Shown here: positions 7,240 through 15,018 of the stretch, piece by piece
Layout: each line of letters opens with the position of its first letter
Numbering within the stretch: the stretch's first letter is position 1
From: CALAED01 sp937891035
GTDB lineage: Bacteria; Actinomycetota; Actinomycetes; Streptosporangiales; Streptosporangiaceae
NCBI GenBank assembly: GCA_035642125.1
Contig: DASQSZ010000040.1
Coordinates: forward strand, 1 to 19,568
Direction of reading: 5' to 3'
Length of the DNA: 19,568 nt
Position numbers and translations under genes: made by a program
The notes under the pieces: model-generated
What the model was told of the DNA's origin: nothing
The model's input: only the letters and a program-made list of their open reading frames with translations
Databases searched by the model: none

Positions 7240-7265
7240 GGAACATTCAAGTTTGGAACACTCAA
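7240..7265. repeat. Two direct 11-mers with 15-bp period just upstream of the ATPase start
   Basis: GGAACATTCAA (7240-7250) and GGAACACTCAA (7255-7265) differ by one base and repeat every 15 bp. They lie 5-30 nt before the ATG of the ATPase pseudogene on the minus strand, where no Shine-Dalgarno sequence is visible. The same element is conserved in the truncated copy (3957-3982), although the coding part there is more decayed. A regulatory site, or promoter sequence of a leaderless message, fits the position. Confidence 0.5.
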
Positions 7266-7457
7266 AGATGAGTGTATTGGAGCCGGGCCTTCGCCGGTCT
7301 GCTGAGGGAACCGATCGGCGGTGTGGCGTGCTGGATGAACCTCGCGCGGCACGCTCGGCTACCGTCTTGGGGCTGCTGGACAGATCGGAGAAGCTGACCG
7401 CGTCCGCAGTGGTGCTTACGCCTTCAGTAGATTCGGATCACCGGCTGAAGCTGATGA

Positions 7458-8540
7458 TCACGACAACTGGGCGGCGCAGGGGTCGGTGCCGGGGGTGCCG
7501 GGGCGGGCGATGTGGCGATCGTCGAGGATCCGTTCGAGCAGCGCCGGCCAGGCCGCCATCACCCCGTCGGCGCACGCGTCGATCAGGGTGTTGTAGGCCG
7601 CCTCGTTCTCCGGCGCGCTGCCGCTGAACCAGACGTGCACCGCGAAGCCGTCGGCGTGCGCGCGGGCGATGAACTCCTTGGTGGCCACCGGGACCCCGTT
7701 GAACGCCACCGGGATCTGCAGGGCGACGGTCCCGTCGATCGGCCGGGCGCCGGTGGAGAAGTAGGCGATCAGCTCGTTCATGCCCGGCGCCAGCGGGATG
7801 TGCGGCGCCTGCGCGTGGAACGTGGCCAGCGCCCGGTCGTTGAACGAGGTCACGATGATGTCGGTGCGCCGCGTCTGGTTGAGCAGCCGGGCGAGCAGGC
7901 GCGCGTTGTGCAGGAACGACTCGACGTCGGCGTCGCTGGTGCCCTTGATCTCGATGTTGATCGGCACGTGGCGGAACGTCCGCAGCACCTCGCGCAGCGA
8001 CGGGATCGCGAAGTCACCGGCCCGATAGCCGTGCGGCGGACGCCGATCGCGGGTGCGCACGCCGCGCAGCGGATAGGACTCCGGCGGCAGCCCGGGCACC
8101 GCGCTGCGCCCCGGCACGAAGTTGTACGCCGCGTCCAGGGCGTGCACCTGGCGGAACGTCATGTCCTTGACCAGGCCGGTGCCGTTGGTGGTGGCGTCGA
8201 CCGAGGAGTTGTGGATGACCACGAGCCGGTCGTCGGCCGTCGACTGGACATCGAGTTCGATCATGTCGGCGCCGAGCCGGACCGCGCGCTTGAACGCATA
8301 CATCGTGTTGGCCGGCGCCTCGTTCTCGCCCCCGGCGTGCGCCATGTTCAGAAATCGTCGCTGCGGCCACGGGTCGCCGCCGCCCCCGCTCTCCGCCGCC
8401 GCCGTGCCTGTGCCCGTGGAACCCGGGACGACGACGGCCGTGACCAGCAGTCCGGTGAGCGCTGCCGCGCGGGCCCAAGAACGGATCACAAGCGAGCAGC
8501 TTAATCCCCGGTTTCGAGCCGCGGCAGGGAACCGTGGCAT
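7458..8540 (-). CDS. Secreted glycerophosphodiester phosphodiesterase (GDPD family)
   Basis: From ATG 8540 this is a 360-residue protein. A Sec signal peptide spans about residues 18-49 (hydrophobic core AALTGLLVTAVVV, ending TAAA). The catalytic GDPD core follows: H68 in MAHAGG, NEAPANT, E95/D97 in MIELDVQS, and H110 in VVIHNSSVDATTNGTG, then INIEIKG and a C-terminal GFAVHVWF. These correspond to the two catalytic histidines and the metal-binding acidic residues of GlpQ/UgpQ-type enzymes, which cleave glycerophosphodiesters to glycerol 3-phosphate and an alcohol. The ATG overlaps the stop of the upstream gene (TGATG), so coupling is likely. GTG 8489 is an alternative that would give a more compact signal peptide. 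Neither start has a clear ribosome binding site. Confidence 0.87.
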   Translation of the reverse strand: MPRFPAAARNRGLSCSLVIRSWARAAALTGLLVTAVVVPGSTGTGTAAAESGGGGDPWPQRRFLNMAHAGGENEAPANTMYAFKRAVRLGADMIELDVQSTADDRLVVIHNSSVDATTNGTGLVKDMTFRQVHALDAAYNFVPGRSAVPGLPPESYPLRGVRTRDRRPPHGYRAGDFAIPSLREVLRTFRHVPINIEIKGTSDADVESFLHNARLLARLLNQTRRTDIIVTSFNDRALATFHAQAPHIPLAPGMNELIAYFSTGARPIDGTVALQIPVAFNGVPVATKEFIARAHADGFAVHVWFSGSAPENEAAYNTLIDACADGVMAAWPALLERILDDRHIARPGTPGTDPCAAQLS

Positions 8541-8959
8541 CAGCTGGAGGGATCGAAGAACCGGGAGGACGACACCTTCGAGCCGGGGCCGCCCGGCTGC
8601 GGCGCCGCCATATGCGCCTGCGCGGGGGCCGGGGCCTGCTGGCGGGCGCGGGCCAGCTCGCGTTGCAGGTGCTGCTTTTCCATCTCCAGGGTGGTGACGG
8701 ACTCTTCGTGCTCGTCTCGGAGGTCGCGCAGTTCCCGCCGTACGCGTACGGCACGGCCGACGCCGAGCATGGTCACGATCATGCCGCCCATGAACACGAC
8801 GGCCACGACCGCGCCGGCCAGGAAGACGTGCCACATGCTGGTGACGCCGGGGACCGCTTGGCCGAGGAACGTGAGTTGCGCGTCCGCCGCGTTGTCCAAC
8901 AAGACGCCGACGCCGACGCCAATGGCGGCAGCTGCGACGAGTAGGCCGAGAAAGATCAT
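8540..8959 (-). CDS. Small two-helix membrane protein with a coiled coil
   Basis: This 139-residue protein has two hydrophobic helices (about 2-21 and 44-66) separated by a short loop. A charged coiled-coil segment follows (RRELRDLRDEHEESVTTLEMEKQ region, about 73-106), then a Pro/Ala/Gly-rich tail ending SRFFDPSS. The layout resembles LapA-domain-like envelope proteins, but no diagnostic residues were identified. ATG 8959 has GAGGAG 8 nt upstream, a good ribosome binding site. It overlaps the GDPD gene by one base and probably forms an operon with it. The function is unknown; a scaffold or regulator at the membrane is possible. Confidence 0.78.
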   Translation of the reverse strand: MIFLGLLVAAAAIGVGVGVLLDNAADAQLTFLGQAVPGVTSMWHVFLAGAVVAVVFMGGMIVTMLGVGRAVRVRRELRDLRDEHEESVTTLEMEKQHLQRELARARQQAPAPAQAHMAAPQPGGPGSKVSSSRFFDPSS

Positions 8960-9046
8960 CGGATGGGCTCCTCTCCCGTAGCAGGGGTCCGGAAGATTGG
9001 CTGCGTCCGGGAGACTAGCGGGAAAAACCCCAGGTCGCCACGATTC

Positions 9047-11608
9047 TCACGTTCTGGGCAACGGACGCAACAGTACGTCGAGAAGATCGAGTGCGCCCCG
9101 CTTCGAGAGCGGATCGTTGCCATTACCGCACTTCGGCGACTGGATGCAGGACGGACAGCCCGACTCGCACTCACACGCCGCGATCGCCGCCCGCGTGGCC
9201 CGCAGCCACTCGGCGGCCCGCGCGTAGCCGCGTTCGGCGAAGCCCGCCCCGCCCTCGTGCCCGTCATACACGAACACGGTCAACAGTCCGGTGTCCGGAT
9301 GCAGCGCCGTCGACACCCCGCCGATGTCCCACCGGTCGCAGGTGGCGAACAGCGGGAGCAGGCCGATGGACGCGTGCTCGGCGGCGTGCGCCGCGCCCGC
9401 GAGCTCGCGGTCCTCGAGCGGCGACGCGGCGAGCTGTTCGGCCGAGACCGTCCACCACACCGCTCGCGTGCGCAGCGTCCTTGGCGGCAGCTCCAGCGGC
9501 TTTTCGCCGAGCACCTCGCCCGTCTGCAGCCGGCGCATCTGGTACGCCACGACCTGCCGGGTCACCTCGACGGTGCCGAAGCACAGCGTCGCCTCGCCCC
9601 ACGACGACGACCGCAGAGCTTCCAGGATCCGGATGTCGGTGATGTCGCGGGCGGTCGTCGAATAGTCGGGCTCGGCGGCCCGCACCAGCGCCACGGAGTC
9701 GGCCAGGTCGAGCGTCTCCACCACGTACGACTCGCCCTGGTGCAGGTAGACCGCGCCCTCGTGCACCGTGGTGTGCGCCGACGGCTCGTCCACCGTGCCG
9801 AGCAGCCGGCCGGTCGTCGCCTCGACGACCTGGACCGGCGCGCCGCCGGAGCCGCGGATGTCGGCGAGGTCGGCGGCCCGGTCGCGGGGGCGAGTCCAAA
9901 ACCAGCCGGTCGCCCGGCGCCGCAGCAGCCCGCGCCTGACCATGTCCGGCACCAGCTCTTTCGCGGCCGGCCCGAACAGCTCCAGGTCGGCCTCCACCAG
10001 CGGCAGTTCGGCGGCGGCCGCGCACAGATGCGGTTCGAGGACGTACGGATTGTCCGGGTCGAGCACGGTCGCCTCGACCGGATTACCGAAGATCGCCGCA
10101 GGGTGATGAACGAGGTAGGTGTCCAACGGGTCGTCGCGGGCGACCAGCACGGCCAGGGCGTCCTGGCCCGCTCGGCCGGCGCGCCCGGCCTGCTGCCACA
10201 GCGATGCCCTCGTACCCGGCCACCCGCAAATGATCACCGCGTCGAGGCCGGAGACGTCCACGCCGAGTTCGAGCGCGTTCGTCGTCGCGAGGCCGACCAG
10301 CGACCGCGACCGCAGCGCCGCCTCGAGCGCCCGGCGCTCCTCCGGCAAGTAGCCGGCCCGGTACGCGGCGACCCGCCTGGGCAGCGGTGTCGCCTCGGGC
10401 GTGCGCTCGGGCGTGCGCTCGGGTGTGGGCTCGGGTGTGGCCTCGGCCGAAGCGTCCAGCGCGCGATCGGGCGTCCCATCGGACGCCCCATCGACGGTGC
10501 CGTCCGACGTGCCGTGGCTAGGTGGCTCACTCGTGGGCTCACCCGCGGGCGCGGTCTCCGGCAGGGCGCCGGCGGCGCCGTGCGACGCGGTCTCGGCCGT
10601 GAACGGGGGGGCGACCTCGGCCGCCACCTCGGCGAGGGCGCGCCGGGCGCTCAGCGCCACCGACTCGGCGCCACGCCTGGACCGGACGAACGCCAGCGTC
10701 TGGACGTTGTCGAGCACGAGATCGGCGAGCAGGTCGGCCGTCTCGGCCGTGGCCCGCCGCCGTACCGGGGCGCCGTGCTCGCCGCGCAACTCGGTCAGCG
10801 GCGGCTCCCACAGCGCGAACTCGGTCGCGCCGCGCGGCGAGGCGTCATCGCCGACCGCCACCACGGGCAGTCCGGTGAGCCGCCCGGCCGTCTCGGCCGG
10901 GTCCGACGTCGTGGCCGAAGCGAGCACGAAGACCGGCTGTGCGCCGTACTTCGCGCAGACCCGCCTGAACCGGCGCAGCACCGCCGCGACGTGTGAGCCG
11001 AACACGCCCCGGTAGCCGTGCGTCTCGTCCACGACCACGTACCGGAGCCGGCGCAGGAAAGTCTTCCAGCGGGCATGGGCGGGCAACATCGAACGGTGCA
11101 GCATGTCCGGGTTGGTGAGCACGTAGTTGGCGTGCTGCCTGATCCAGCCGCGTTCGTCCGTCGGCGTGTCGCCGTCGTAGGTGGCCGCCCGCAGCCGCGT
11201 CAGCCGCAGCCCGCGCAGCGCCCGTAGCTGGTCGGCGGCGAGGGCCTTGGTCGGCGCGAGGTACAGCACGGTCCCCTCGTCCATCACCGCGGTCAGCGCC
11301 GGCAGGAGATAGGCCAGGGACTTCCCCGACGCGGTGCCGGTGGCGACGATCACCGACGTGCCGTCGTGCGCGAGCGAGGCGGCCCTCGCCTGGTGCTCCC
11401 ACGGCGCCTCGATGCCGGCCAGCGCGAGCCGGTCGATGACCAGCGGCGGCACCCACGGCGGCCAGTCGGCGGGCCGGCCCGTACGTGCCGGAACGACCTC
11501 GACGTGGGTGACGCGGGCACGCCGGGACGGGTCGGCCAGCAGACGGCTGAGAGCCGCCTTCGGCTGAGTGGACGGAGTTGACGGAGACACAGGTTTCCAG
11601 TCTGACAT
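9047..11608 (-). CDS. Superfamily 2 DECH-type helicase with C-terminal DUF1998 cysteine cluster (MrfA/SftH-like)
   Basis: This 853-residue protein has these motifs in order: Q-like region PWEHQ (about 69-73), motif I ATGTASGKS (89-97), motif II DETH (194-197) in VVVDETHGYRGVFGSH, motif III SAT (231-233), and motif VI QQAGRAGRAGQ (473-483). A C-terminal cluster (C812, C814, C818, C821, C827) lies in CECESGCPSCIQSPKCGNGND. This layout matches actinobacterial helicases of the 'helicase/secretion neighbourhood' family and, more distantly, B. subtilis MrfA/YprA and mycobacterial SftH, which are DNA translocases linked to repair. Most relatives have DECH rather than DETH at motif II. Residues about 335-408 are a disordered, repeat-bearing insertion between the two RecA folds. 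No ribosome binding site precedes ATG 11608. Confidence 0.92.
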   Translation of the reverse strand: MSDWKPVSPSTPSTQPKAALSRLLADPSRRARVTHVEVVPARTGRPADWPPWVPPLVIDRLALAGIEAPWEHQARAASLAHDGTSVIVATGTASGKSLAYLLPALTAVMDEGTVLYLAPTKALAADQLRALRGLRLTRLRAATYDGDTPTDERGWIRQHANYVLTNPDMLHRSMLPAHARWKTFLRRLRYVVVDETHGYRGVFGSHVAAVLRRFRRVCAKYGAQPVFVLASATTSDPAETAGRLTGLPVVAVGDDASPRGATEFALWEPPLTELRGEHGAPVRRRATAETADLLADLVLDNVQTLAFVRSRRGAESVALSARRALAEVAAEVAPPFTAETASHGAAGALPETAPAGEPTSEPPSHGTSDGTVDGASDGTPDRALDASAEATPEPTPERTPERTPEATPLPRRVAAYRAGYLPEERRALEAALRSRSLVGLATTNALELGVDVSGLDAVIICGWPGTRASLWQQAGRAGRAGQDALAVLVARDDPLDTYLVHHPAAIFGNPVEATVLDPDNPYVLEPHLCAAAAELPLVEADLELFGPAAKELVPDMVRRGLLRRRATGWFWTRPRDRAADLADIRGSGGAPVQVVEATTGRLLGTVDEPSAHTTVHEGAVYLHQGESYVVETLDLADSVALVRAAEPDYSTTARDITDIRILEALRSSSWGEATLCFGTVEVTRQVVAYQMRRLQTGEVLGEKPLELPPRTLRTRAVWWTVSAEQLAASPLEDRELAGAAHAAEHASIGLLPLFATCDRWDIGGVSTALHPDTGLLTVFVYDGHEGGAGFAERGYARAAEWLRATRAAIAACECESGCPSCIQSPKCGNGNDPLSKRGALDLLDVLLRPLPRT
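10394..10446. repeat. 12-bp tandem repeat inside the helicase gene
   Basis: There are four consecutive 12-mers starting CTCGGG (10394-10405, 10406-10417, 10418-10429, 10430-10441) plus a partial fifth. The first two are identical and the others differ by a few bases. Because the unit is a multiple of three, it encodes an in-frame Thr-Pro-Glu-X repeat on the minus strand (TPEP, TPER, TPER, TPEA) in the flexible insertion of the helicase. Copy number can change without breaking the gene. Confidence 0.85.
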
Positions 11609-11615
11609 CGGGGGC

Positions 11616-11621
11616 AGATTA
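11616..11621 (-). promoter_or_regulatory. Candidate -10 element for a leaderless helicase message
   Basis: On the minus strand TAATCT ends 7 nt before the helicase ATG, and the sequence in front of the ATG has no Shine-Dalgarno motif. That distance would place transcription start at or next to the A of the ATG, the arrangement of leaderless messages common in actinobacteria. No convincing -35 element was identified. Confidence 0.4.
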
Positions 11622-11829
11622 GGGAGATACTGCGACGGGCGTTGACGCCTGGCCTCACTCCGGTTTCCCCTACACGGCGGTCGCTTGAGGTGGCGATTTC
11701 GTGAAACGCGACGCCGGAGCGTGGTTGAATCGCGGCGGGGTCGCGTGCTCCCCGTGGGTCGCCGCCTGGCCCGCGTGGAACATGTGCCCCCTGACCACTC
11801 GAGGTATGAGGTACGGCGCTGGAGGATAT

Positions 11830-12183
11830 GTGGACCTGAAGGTGAACGACTACACCACGGATGATGGCCTGACCGTCATCAACGTGGAGGGGGAAATCGA
11901 CGTCTACACCGCGCCGAAACTCCGTGAGAAGCTCATCGACCTGGTCAACAAGGGCAAGTTCCACCTCCTCGTGGACATGGAAAAGGTCGAGTTCCTCGAT
12001 TCGACCGGTCTTGGCGTGCTGGTCGGCGGGCTGAAGCGGGTACGGGCGCACGACGGCTCGCTCGAGCTGGTCTGCACTCAGGAGCGCATCCTGAAGATCT
12101 TCCGGATCACCGGCCTGACCAAGGTGTTCGGCATTCACGACTCGATCCAGGAAGCCCAGGAAAAGCGCAAGGGCCAAAAGTAG
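11830..12183 (+). CDS. bldG: Anti-sigma-factor antagonist, BldG-like (STAS domain)
   Basis: This 117-residue STAS-domain protein is very close to Streptomyces BldG: GEIDVYTAPKLREKL, HLLVDM-KVEFLDSTGLGVLVGG, LKRVRAHDGSLELVC, QERILKIFRITGLTKVF. S58 in FLDSTGLG is the expected phosphorylation site. In Streptomyces, BldG binds anti-sigma factors when unphosphorylated and controls development and antibiotic production. GTG 11830 was chosen because GGAGG lies 4 nt upstream and the mature sequence begins VDLKVND. An upstream extension to 11701 is Trp/Cys-containing and lacks similarity. The gene is divergent from the helicase across about 220 bp and is followed 39 nt later by its likely partner kinase-like gene. 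The symbol is assigned by similarity recalled from memory. Confidence 0.92.
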   Translation: MDLKVNDYTTDDGLTVINVEGEIDVYTAPKLREKLIDLVNKGKFHLLVDMEKVEFLDSTGLGVLVGGLKRVRAHDGSLELVCTQERILKIFRITGLTKVFGIHDSIQEAQEKRKGQK

Positions 12184-12222
12184 AAGGGCAGGGGGTCCGC
12201 CGCACGGGGACGGCGCAGTGAC

Positions 12223-12666
12223 ATGGCGACAGTGGAGCTGGCGTTCAGCGCGTTGCCGGTGCACGTCCGGACGGCGCGGCTGATCGTGACCGCGGTGGCC
12301 CGGCGCAGCGGCGTCGAGGAGGAACTGCTCGACGAGGTGCGCCTGGCCGTCGGCGAAGCCTGCTCGCGCGCGGTCGAGGCCCACCGGCTGCACTGTCCCG
12401 CCGAGCCCGTACGGCTGGAGTTGCACGATGACGACGGCCGGTTCGAAGTCGTGGTGAACGACGCCGCCTCCAACGGCAAGCCGGTCGACCCGTTGCCCGC
12501 CGCCCCACCGCGCGGCGGCGGGGCCGGGGGCGGCGACGACCCCGACTCGCTCGGCCTCGCCGTCATCTCCGGTCTCGTGGACGACGTCGAGATCGCCCCC
12601 ACGCCCGACGGCACGCAGATCCGCATGGGCTGGCCGGTCGCCGCCCACAGCAGCGGAAGTAACTAA
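12223..12666 (+). CDS. RsbW-like anti-sigma factor (HATPase fold), partner of BldG
   Basis: This 147-residue protein begins MATVELAFSALPVHVRTARL, then has DEVRLAVGEACSRAVEAHR (N-box region, about 44-62), VVVNDAASNG (G1-like, about 81-90), a Gly-rich loop (about 95-107), and LGLAVISGLVDDVEI (G2-like). This is the layout of the anti-sigma gene that follows bldG in Streptomyces. The conserved N-box Asn, which coordinates Mg-ATP in RsbW/SpoIIAB, is Arg here (EACSRAV). As I recall, the Streptomyces homolog shares this feature, so it may be a subfamily trait that weakens kinase activity. ATG 12223 has only a weak upstream purine run. It forms an operon with the BldG gene. The cognate sigma factor is not in the window. 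Confidence 0.85.
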   Translation: MATVELAFSALPVHVRTARLIVTAVARRSGVEEELLDEVRLAVGEACSRAVEAHRLHCPAEPVRLELHDDDGRFEVVVNDAASNGKPVDPLPAAPPRGGGAGGGDDPDSLGLAVISGLVDDVEIAPTPDGTQIRMGWPVAAHSSGSN

Positions 12667-13009
12667 CTAAAGGCGCAAAGCTGCCAAAAGCCAACAAACG
12701 GACGGAATTGGGCAGAGGCAAGGCATTAGCGAACGACGCGATAGCGGCAGCGATGGCGATGGCGATGGCGATGCGGGGCGAACCGAGCGGCTCGGCCGGA
12801 TGAGTCGGATCGGTTGGATGGGTTGGATCGGATCAAGGGGTTGACAGCGCCCGCTGGCGGTGCGGGAGGCTACAAGGACTTATTGGACAGACCCTCCGAT
12901 ACCGAAACTCCGATGCACCTACACTCCCTCCCTGTCCGTCCGCTACAGGGCTAGAGGCGGGGCCGGAGGAGCTACTTCCGGGCGTCAGGGAAGCGAGATC
13001 GTCTTGACG
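12667..13009. other. Low-complexity intergenic region with a TTGACA element
   Basis: The stretch begins with A-rich sequence after the anti-sigma gene, then carries short tandem repeats, then a perfect TTGACA at 12841-12846. A -10 element at the right spacing is not evident. The open frame from GTG 12860 extends the following gene upstream, but that part is Arg-rich, has no ribosome binding site, and lacks membrane-protein character. I treat it as untranslated leader. No terminator hairpin was recognised. Confidence 0.4.
12750..12773. repeat. Four tandem GCGATG units
   Basis: Four perfect GCGATG hexamers occur in the intergenic region downstream of the anti-sigma gene, preceded by a degenerate unit (GCGATAGCGGCA). 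They are followed at about 12795-12838 by loosely repeated GGTTGGAT/TCGGAT units. This is probably slippage-derived, and no function is suggested. Confidence 0.8.
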
Positions 13010-14929
13010 GTGACCTCGATCCGCACGCGGAACCGACCGCGCCGTGCCCCGATCTGGAACCCGACCCGCGTCGTCCTCACCGTCGCCACCGCGCTGATCA
13101 TCGCCCATCTCGGCGTGCGCTGGGCGATCCTGGCGAACTCCTACTTCAGGCAGGACGATTTCGAATTCGTCTCCCGCGCCGCGGAACAGCTGCCGGACTG
13201 GGGCTACCTCATGCGCAGCCACGCCGGCCAGCTCATGCCCGGCGGGTTCGCGATCGCCTGGGTGCTGACCCGGATCAGCGCGTACGACTGGGGGCTGACC
13301 GGCGCGGTCACCTTGCTCATGCAGGCCGCGGCGGCGCTGGCCGTCCTGCGGATGCTGCGCGTGGTGTTCGGCGACCGCCCGGCGATCCTCGCTCCGCTGA
13401 CCGTCTATCTGTTCACCCCCATGACGCTGACGTCCACGGCCTGGTGGGCGGCGGCGCTGAACTCACTGCCGCTGCAGGCCGCGATCGCCATGGCGGTCGC
13501 CGCGCACGTCAGATACATCCGTACGAACGAGTTCCGGTACGCCCGGGCCGCGTTCCTGTGGACGGTGGTCGGCCTGGCCTTCTTCGTGAAGGCGGCGGTG
13601 CTGCCGTTCCTGCTGCTCGCGGTGACCAGCGCGTTCCTGATCGATGCCGGCGCCGGCGGTGCCAGCGCTCGCGGTGAGCGTGGCGGTGGCACTGACGGTG
13701 GGCGTGGCGCCGGCGGTGCGCCCGGCGGCTGGCCGCACAACCTGCTCACCACGCTACGTGTGCACAGACGGGCCTGGGCGCTGTACGGGGCTGCGCTACC
13801 GGTCTACGCGGCCCTGTTCACCCTGCAACTGGTGTACACGTCCCCCGCCAGCGTGGGCTCGCCCGGGGCCAAGGAGATCAACGACTTCGCCTCCGCCTGG
13901 CTGGGCAAGACGGTCCCCACGACGCTGGTGGGCGGCCCAGGGCGCTGGCTCGTCAGCACCACCGGCGACTACGCGGTGGCCGCCCCGGCGCAGGCGCTGA
14001 TCGGGGCCGCGTGGTGCGTGGTCATCGGCGTGATCGTGTTGAGCATCTGGTTTCGGCGCCGCGCCTGGCGAGCCTGGCTGATCCTGCTCGGCTGGCTGGT
14101 GGCCGCCGACATGGTCCCCGTCATCTTGGGCCGGATGCCCGACTGGGCGGCCCCGATCTACGGCATCGAGACCCGCTATCTCGCCGACGCGGCGCCGGTA
14201 TTCGTCCTGTGCCTGGCGCTGGCGTGCATCCCGCTCGCCGGCGAGCGCGAGCCGTACCGCAGGGCGCTGCCGGAAGGCTGGCTGCACCCCTCGACGATCG
14301 GCGTGCTGACCGTCGCCTACGTCGGCGTCGCGCTGTGGTCAACGGTCACCTACCTCGGCAAGACCGACTCGGATGAGACCCGCGATTACCTGACCAACGC
14401 CCGGGCCGCGCTCGCCGGCGCGCCCGGCAGCGGGGTGATCTACGACAGGAACGTGCCGGACTTCATGGCCTGGCAGTTGGTCGGGCCGTACACGCGAACC
14501 TCGAACGTGCTCGCCCCACTGGCGAGTCCGGACGTGCGGGCGGCGATGAAGCGGCGGCAGCCGGCCGAGAACGCTTTCATCTTCAACGACAAGGGGCACC
14601 TGGTGCCGCTCGCGGTGTCCGGGCCGCGCGTGGCCGCCGCGCCGGGCACGTGCTGGCCGCAGGTGGGCGGCCGCTACACGATGCCGGTCGCGCCGCCGGA
14701 AAAGGCGTCGTCGTGGACGCTCGAGCTCGGCTATTTGAGCGGCGCGCCGGGACTGGTCCAAGTCTCCTACGGCGGGCCCGAGGTCGACGTGCCGCTCGGG
14801 GTCGGCCTCAACAAGGTGTACATACCGATCGAAGGCCGCGGTCCCAACGTGGTGATCACTTCCGTGAACGCGCCGCCCGGGTTGTGCTTGGGCGGGGTGG
14901 CCGTCGGCACGCCCGTGCCGTCCCGTTGA
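13010..14929 (+). CDS. Polytopic membrane protein resembling GT-C glycosyltransferases
   Basis: This is about a 639-residue protein. A basic N-terminus is followed by a first membrane helix (about 21-40) and then SYFRQDDFEFVS. Paired aspartates (D49, D50) in the first external loop are the modified DxD catalytic feature of GT-C enzymes that use lipid-phosphate sugars. Roughly ten further hydrophobic helices follow to about residue 460. A Gly/Arg-rich cytoplasmic-type loop (about 212-242) and a C-terminal extracytoplasmic domain of about 180 residues complete it. The substrate is unknown. The start is uncertain: GTG 13010 or TTG 13004, the latter with GGGAAG at 12988-12993, 10 nt upstream. The upstream extension to 12860 looks untranslated. 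It is flanked by intergenic gaps and is probably monocistronic. Confidence 0.7.
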   Translation: MTSIRTRNRPRRAPIWNPTRVVLTVATALIIAHLGVRWAILANSYFRQDDFEFVSRAAEQLPDWGYLMRSHAGQLMPGGFAIAWVLTRISAYDWGLTGAVTLLMQAAAALAVLRMLRVVFGDRPAILAPLTVYLFTPMTLTSTAWWAAALNSLPLQAAIAMAVAAHVRYIRTNEFRYARAAFLWTVVGLAFFVKAAVLPFLLLAVTSAFLIDAGAGGASARGERGGGTDGGRGAGGAPGGWPHNLLTTLRVHRRAWALYGAALPVYAALFTLQLVYTSPASVGSPGAKEINDFASAWLGKTVPTTLVGGPGRWLVSTTGDYAVAAPAQALIGAAWCVVIGVIVLSIWFRRRAWRAWLILLGWLVAADMVPVILGRMPDWAAPIYGIETRYLADAAPVFVLCLALACIPLAGEREPYRRALPEGWLHPSTIGVLTVAYVGVALWSTVTYLGKTDSDETRDYLTNARAALAGAPGSGVIYDRNVPDFMAWQLVGPYTRTSNVLAPLASPDVRAAMKRRQPAENAFIFNDKGHLVPLAVSGPRVAAAPGTCWPQVGGRYTMPVAPPEKASSWTLELGYLSGAPGLVQVSYGGPEVDVPLGVGLNKVYIPIEGRGPNVVITSVNAPPGLCLGGVAVGTPVPSR

Positions 14930-15018
14930 GAAGCGTCCGTTGGGGCCGTCCCTGAGGCGGGCCGAAATGGTCCCTCATATCGGGTTTAGCATCGCATAGA
15001 ACGCGTCGACCTGCGGAA

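Noticed and set aside
7420..7457. Inverted repeat CTTCAG/CTGAAG as a terminator for the phosphodiesterase gene
   Set aside because: The stem is only 6 bp with a loop of about 17 nt and there is no T-tract, so it is too weak to call.
8963..10996. A 677-residue open frame on the plus strand
   Set aside because: It is antisense to the helicase, whose motifs are complete. The plus-strand product is Arg/Gly/Pro low-complexity sequence.
12841..12876. TTGACA with TACAAG as a promoter of the GT-C-like gene
   Set aside because: The spacing is 24 bp, outside the usual 16-19, so only the TTGACA is mentioned.
14938..14975. Partial dyad around CCTGAGG/CCCTCA as a terminator after the GT-C-like gene
   Set aside because: The pairing is short and interrupted and no T-run follows.
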